64,000 nucleotides of DNA from Lepidurus packardi. Lineage: Eukaryota; Arthropoda; Branchiopoda; Notostraca; Triopsidae. The notes under the pieces are model-generated. The model did no database searches and was not told the origin of the DNA. It saw only the letters and a list, made by a program, of their open reading frames with translations. The translations under genes and the position numbers were made by a program. Positions 63,221-64,000 of the stretch are shown here, in pieces (within the stretch, counting starts at the first letter, position 1; the number at the start of each line of letters is the position of its first letter). The stretch lies in the NCBI GenBank assembly GCA_023053545.1, contig JAKZAN010000006.1, positions 6,887,001 to 6,951,000 on the forward strand. Reading direction: 5' to 3'.

Positions 63221-64000
63221 TCAAGAAACGACTCTTCCTGCACGCTTCACCGTGTTAGTCTTGCTCGTCTTGTCGGCCGTACGATCAATAACGACTTTCT
63301 TTTGGCTAGCTACATTTTCCACGATGGCGTCTACTCTCAGTTCGTTGGCACCGGATTTGACAGCAAGATTACGATTCGGCGAATAACCGCTGTAATTAGA
63401 ATCTGTCATTGAGCGTCCATCTGCCTCATCACGTCGTGTCAAGTCCGCTAAGGCTTCTTTGTCGTGATCAACAGTAAGTTTAGACGACAGCCACGGTCTC
63501 TGTGTCACCGCTCGCTTAGGTGGTGATACGTGGTCCAAGGCCATTTTGTCGAATGTCGAAAAAAGTTCTTCACTGGTAGACGCTGCCACATTGGCTGTTA
63601 CAAAGGAGTTTTCTTCTGTTGTTGTCGTGGTCATAAGAATCTTGGACAAGGAAGGTGCTAAACCCAGCCCAACGTCTCGTTCATGGTAAACTTCTGAAAT
63701 CGGGAACTCCCTTTCAAGTCGACTTAATTGCGTGGCCAAGATATGATCTTGAATGTTCCTAGTTCCCAGACTACTCTGAGTGTGATGGAATTCCTCGGCA
63801 GCAGATCTTAACGAGTAGACTGCGTTTTGCAAGTCCACTTCGTTTGGTCGGTTCAGTCCATTATTAGCATTGCTACTGAACTGTGCATTAGGTTTAGCCC
63901 CGGACGGGTGCAAATGCAGCTTTGCAGTCATAAACCGTCCGTAATCTGCTGCGACGTCTTCTTGTAAACTTCGCTCAGTGGACCGATTTCGGCGCTTTGC
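63221..64000 (-). CDS. 3' end of an unrecognised gene, runs off the right edge
   Basis: On the - strand the frame is open from the window edge to a stop at 63221-63223, at least 259 codons. Composition looks coding (mixed residues, few repeats) and the - strand frame is the only long one. The visible part is hydrophilic and probably largely disordered, with a short helical-looking stretch (SLRSAAEEFHHTQSS), a Thr run and a Lys-rich C-terminus. An internal Met at 63931 gives 236 codons, but in-frame sequence continues upstream, so it is probably not the start. No family recognised, no membrane segment. It converges with the unit at 59777-61123. Confidence 0.65.
   Translation of the reverse strand, partial: AKRRNRSTERSLQEDVAADYGRFMTAKLHLHPSGAKPNAQFSSNANNGLNRPNEVDLQNAVYSLRSAAEEFHHTQSSLGTRNIQDHILATQLSRLEREFPISEVYHERDVGLGLAPSLSKILMTTTTTEENSFVTANVAASTSEELFSTFDKMALDHVSPPKRAVTQRPWLSSKLTVDHDKEALADLTRRDEADGRSMTDSNYSGYSPNRNLAVKSGANELRVDAIVENVASQKKVVIDRTADKTSKTNTVKRAGRVVS

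Overview
The window is animal genomic DNA. It is dominated by one large, intron-rich gene on the + strand that encodes a teneurin (Ten-m/Odz family), a single-pass type II transmembrane adhesion receptor. I could join 24 coding exons (7347-58909) with matching reading phases at every junction. The predicted protein is 2757 residues, the usual size for the family, and runs from ATG to stop. The species cannot be named from sequence alone. The protein is clearly diverged from vertebrate and insect teneurins, and the acceptor sites are not of the rigid TTTTCAG type of most nematodes. An invertebrate, possibly another ecdysozoan, is the best guess.

Layout. 1-7319: noncoding, 5' of the first recognised coding exon. 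7320-20596: exons 1-4, encoding a proline-rich cytoplasmic tail with three PPxY motifs and a basic NLS-like patch. 20597-36793: a 16-kb intron that holds at least one good candidate alternative first exon (ATG at 28983, donor at 29095), whose phase fits exon 5. 36794-41885: rest of the cytoplasmic tail and the transmembrane helix. 43429-49886: extracellular linker, EGF modules and the Cys-rich calcium-binding-like segment. 51787-58909: Ig/TTR-like and FN-plug regions, NHL propeller, YD-repeat shell, Rhs core and the C-terminal Tox-GHH/TCAP-like domain, in exons separated mostly by short introns.

Downstream of teneurin lies a weakly supported multi-exon unit of unknown function (about 59777-61123, +). 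A degenerate tRNA-like sequence (about 62317-62385, -) follows. The 3' end of an unrecognised gene on the - strand runs off the right edge (63221-64000).

The large introns carry much non-autonomous repeat DNA: two related inverted-repeat families (four copies each), another MITE-like element inside a teneurin intron, several fold-back hairpins, a tandem duplication, and long (CT)n(TA)n(AG)n and (AT)n tracts. No transposase, CRISPR array or bacterial-type operon is visible. The most interesting points are the probable choice between two N-termini, with and without the PPxY-bearing tail, and an EGF array that seems to lack the EGF3-EGF4 pair while keeping the aromatic-for-Cys substitutions tied to covalent dimerisation.
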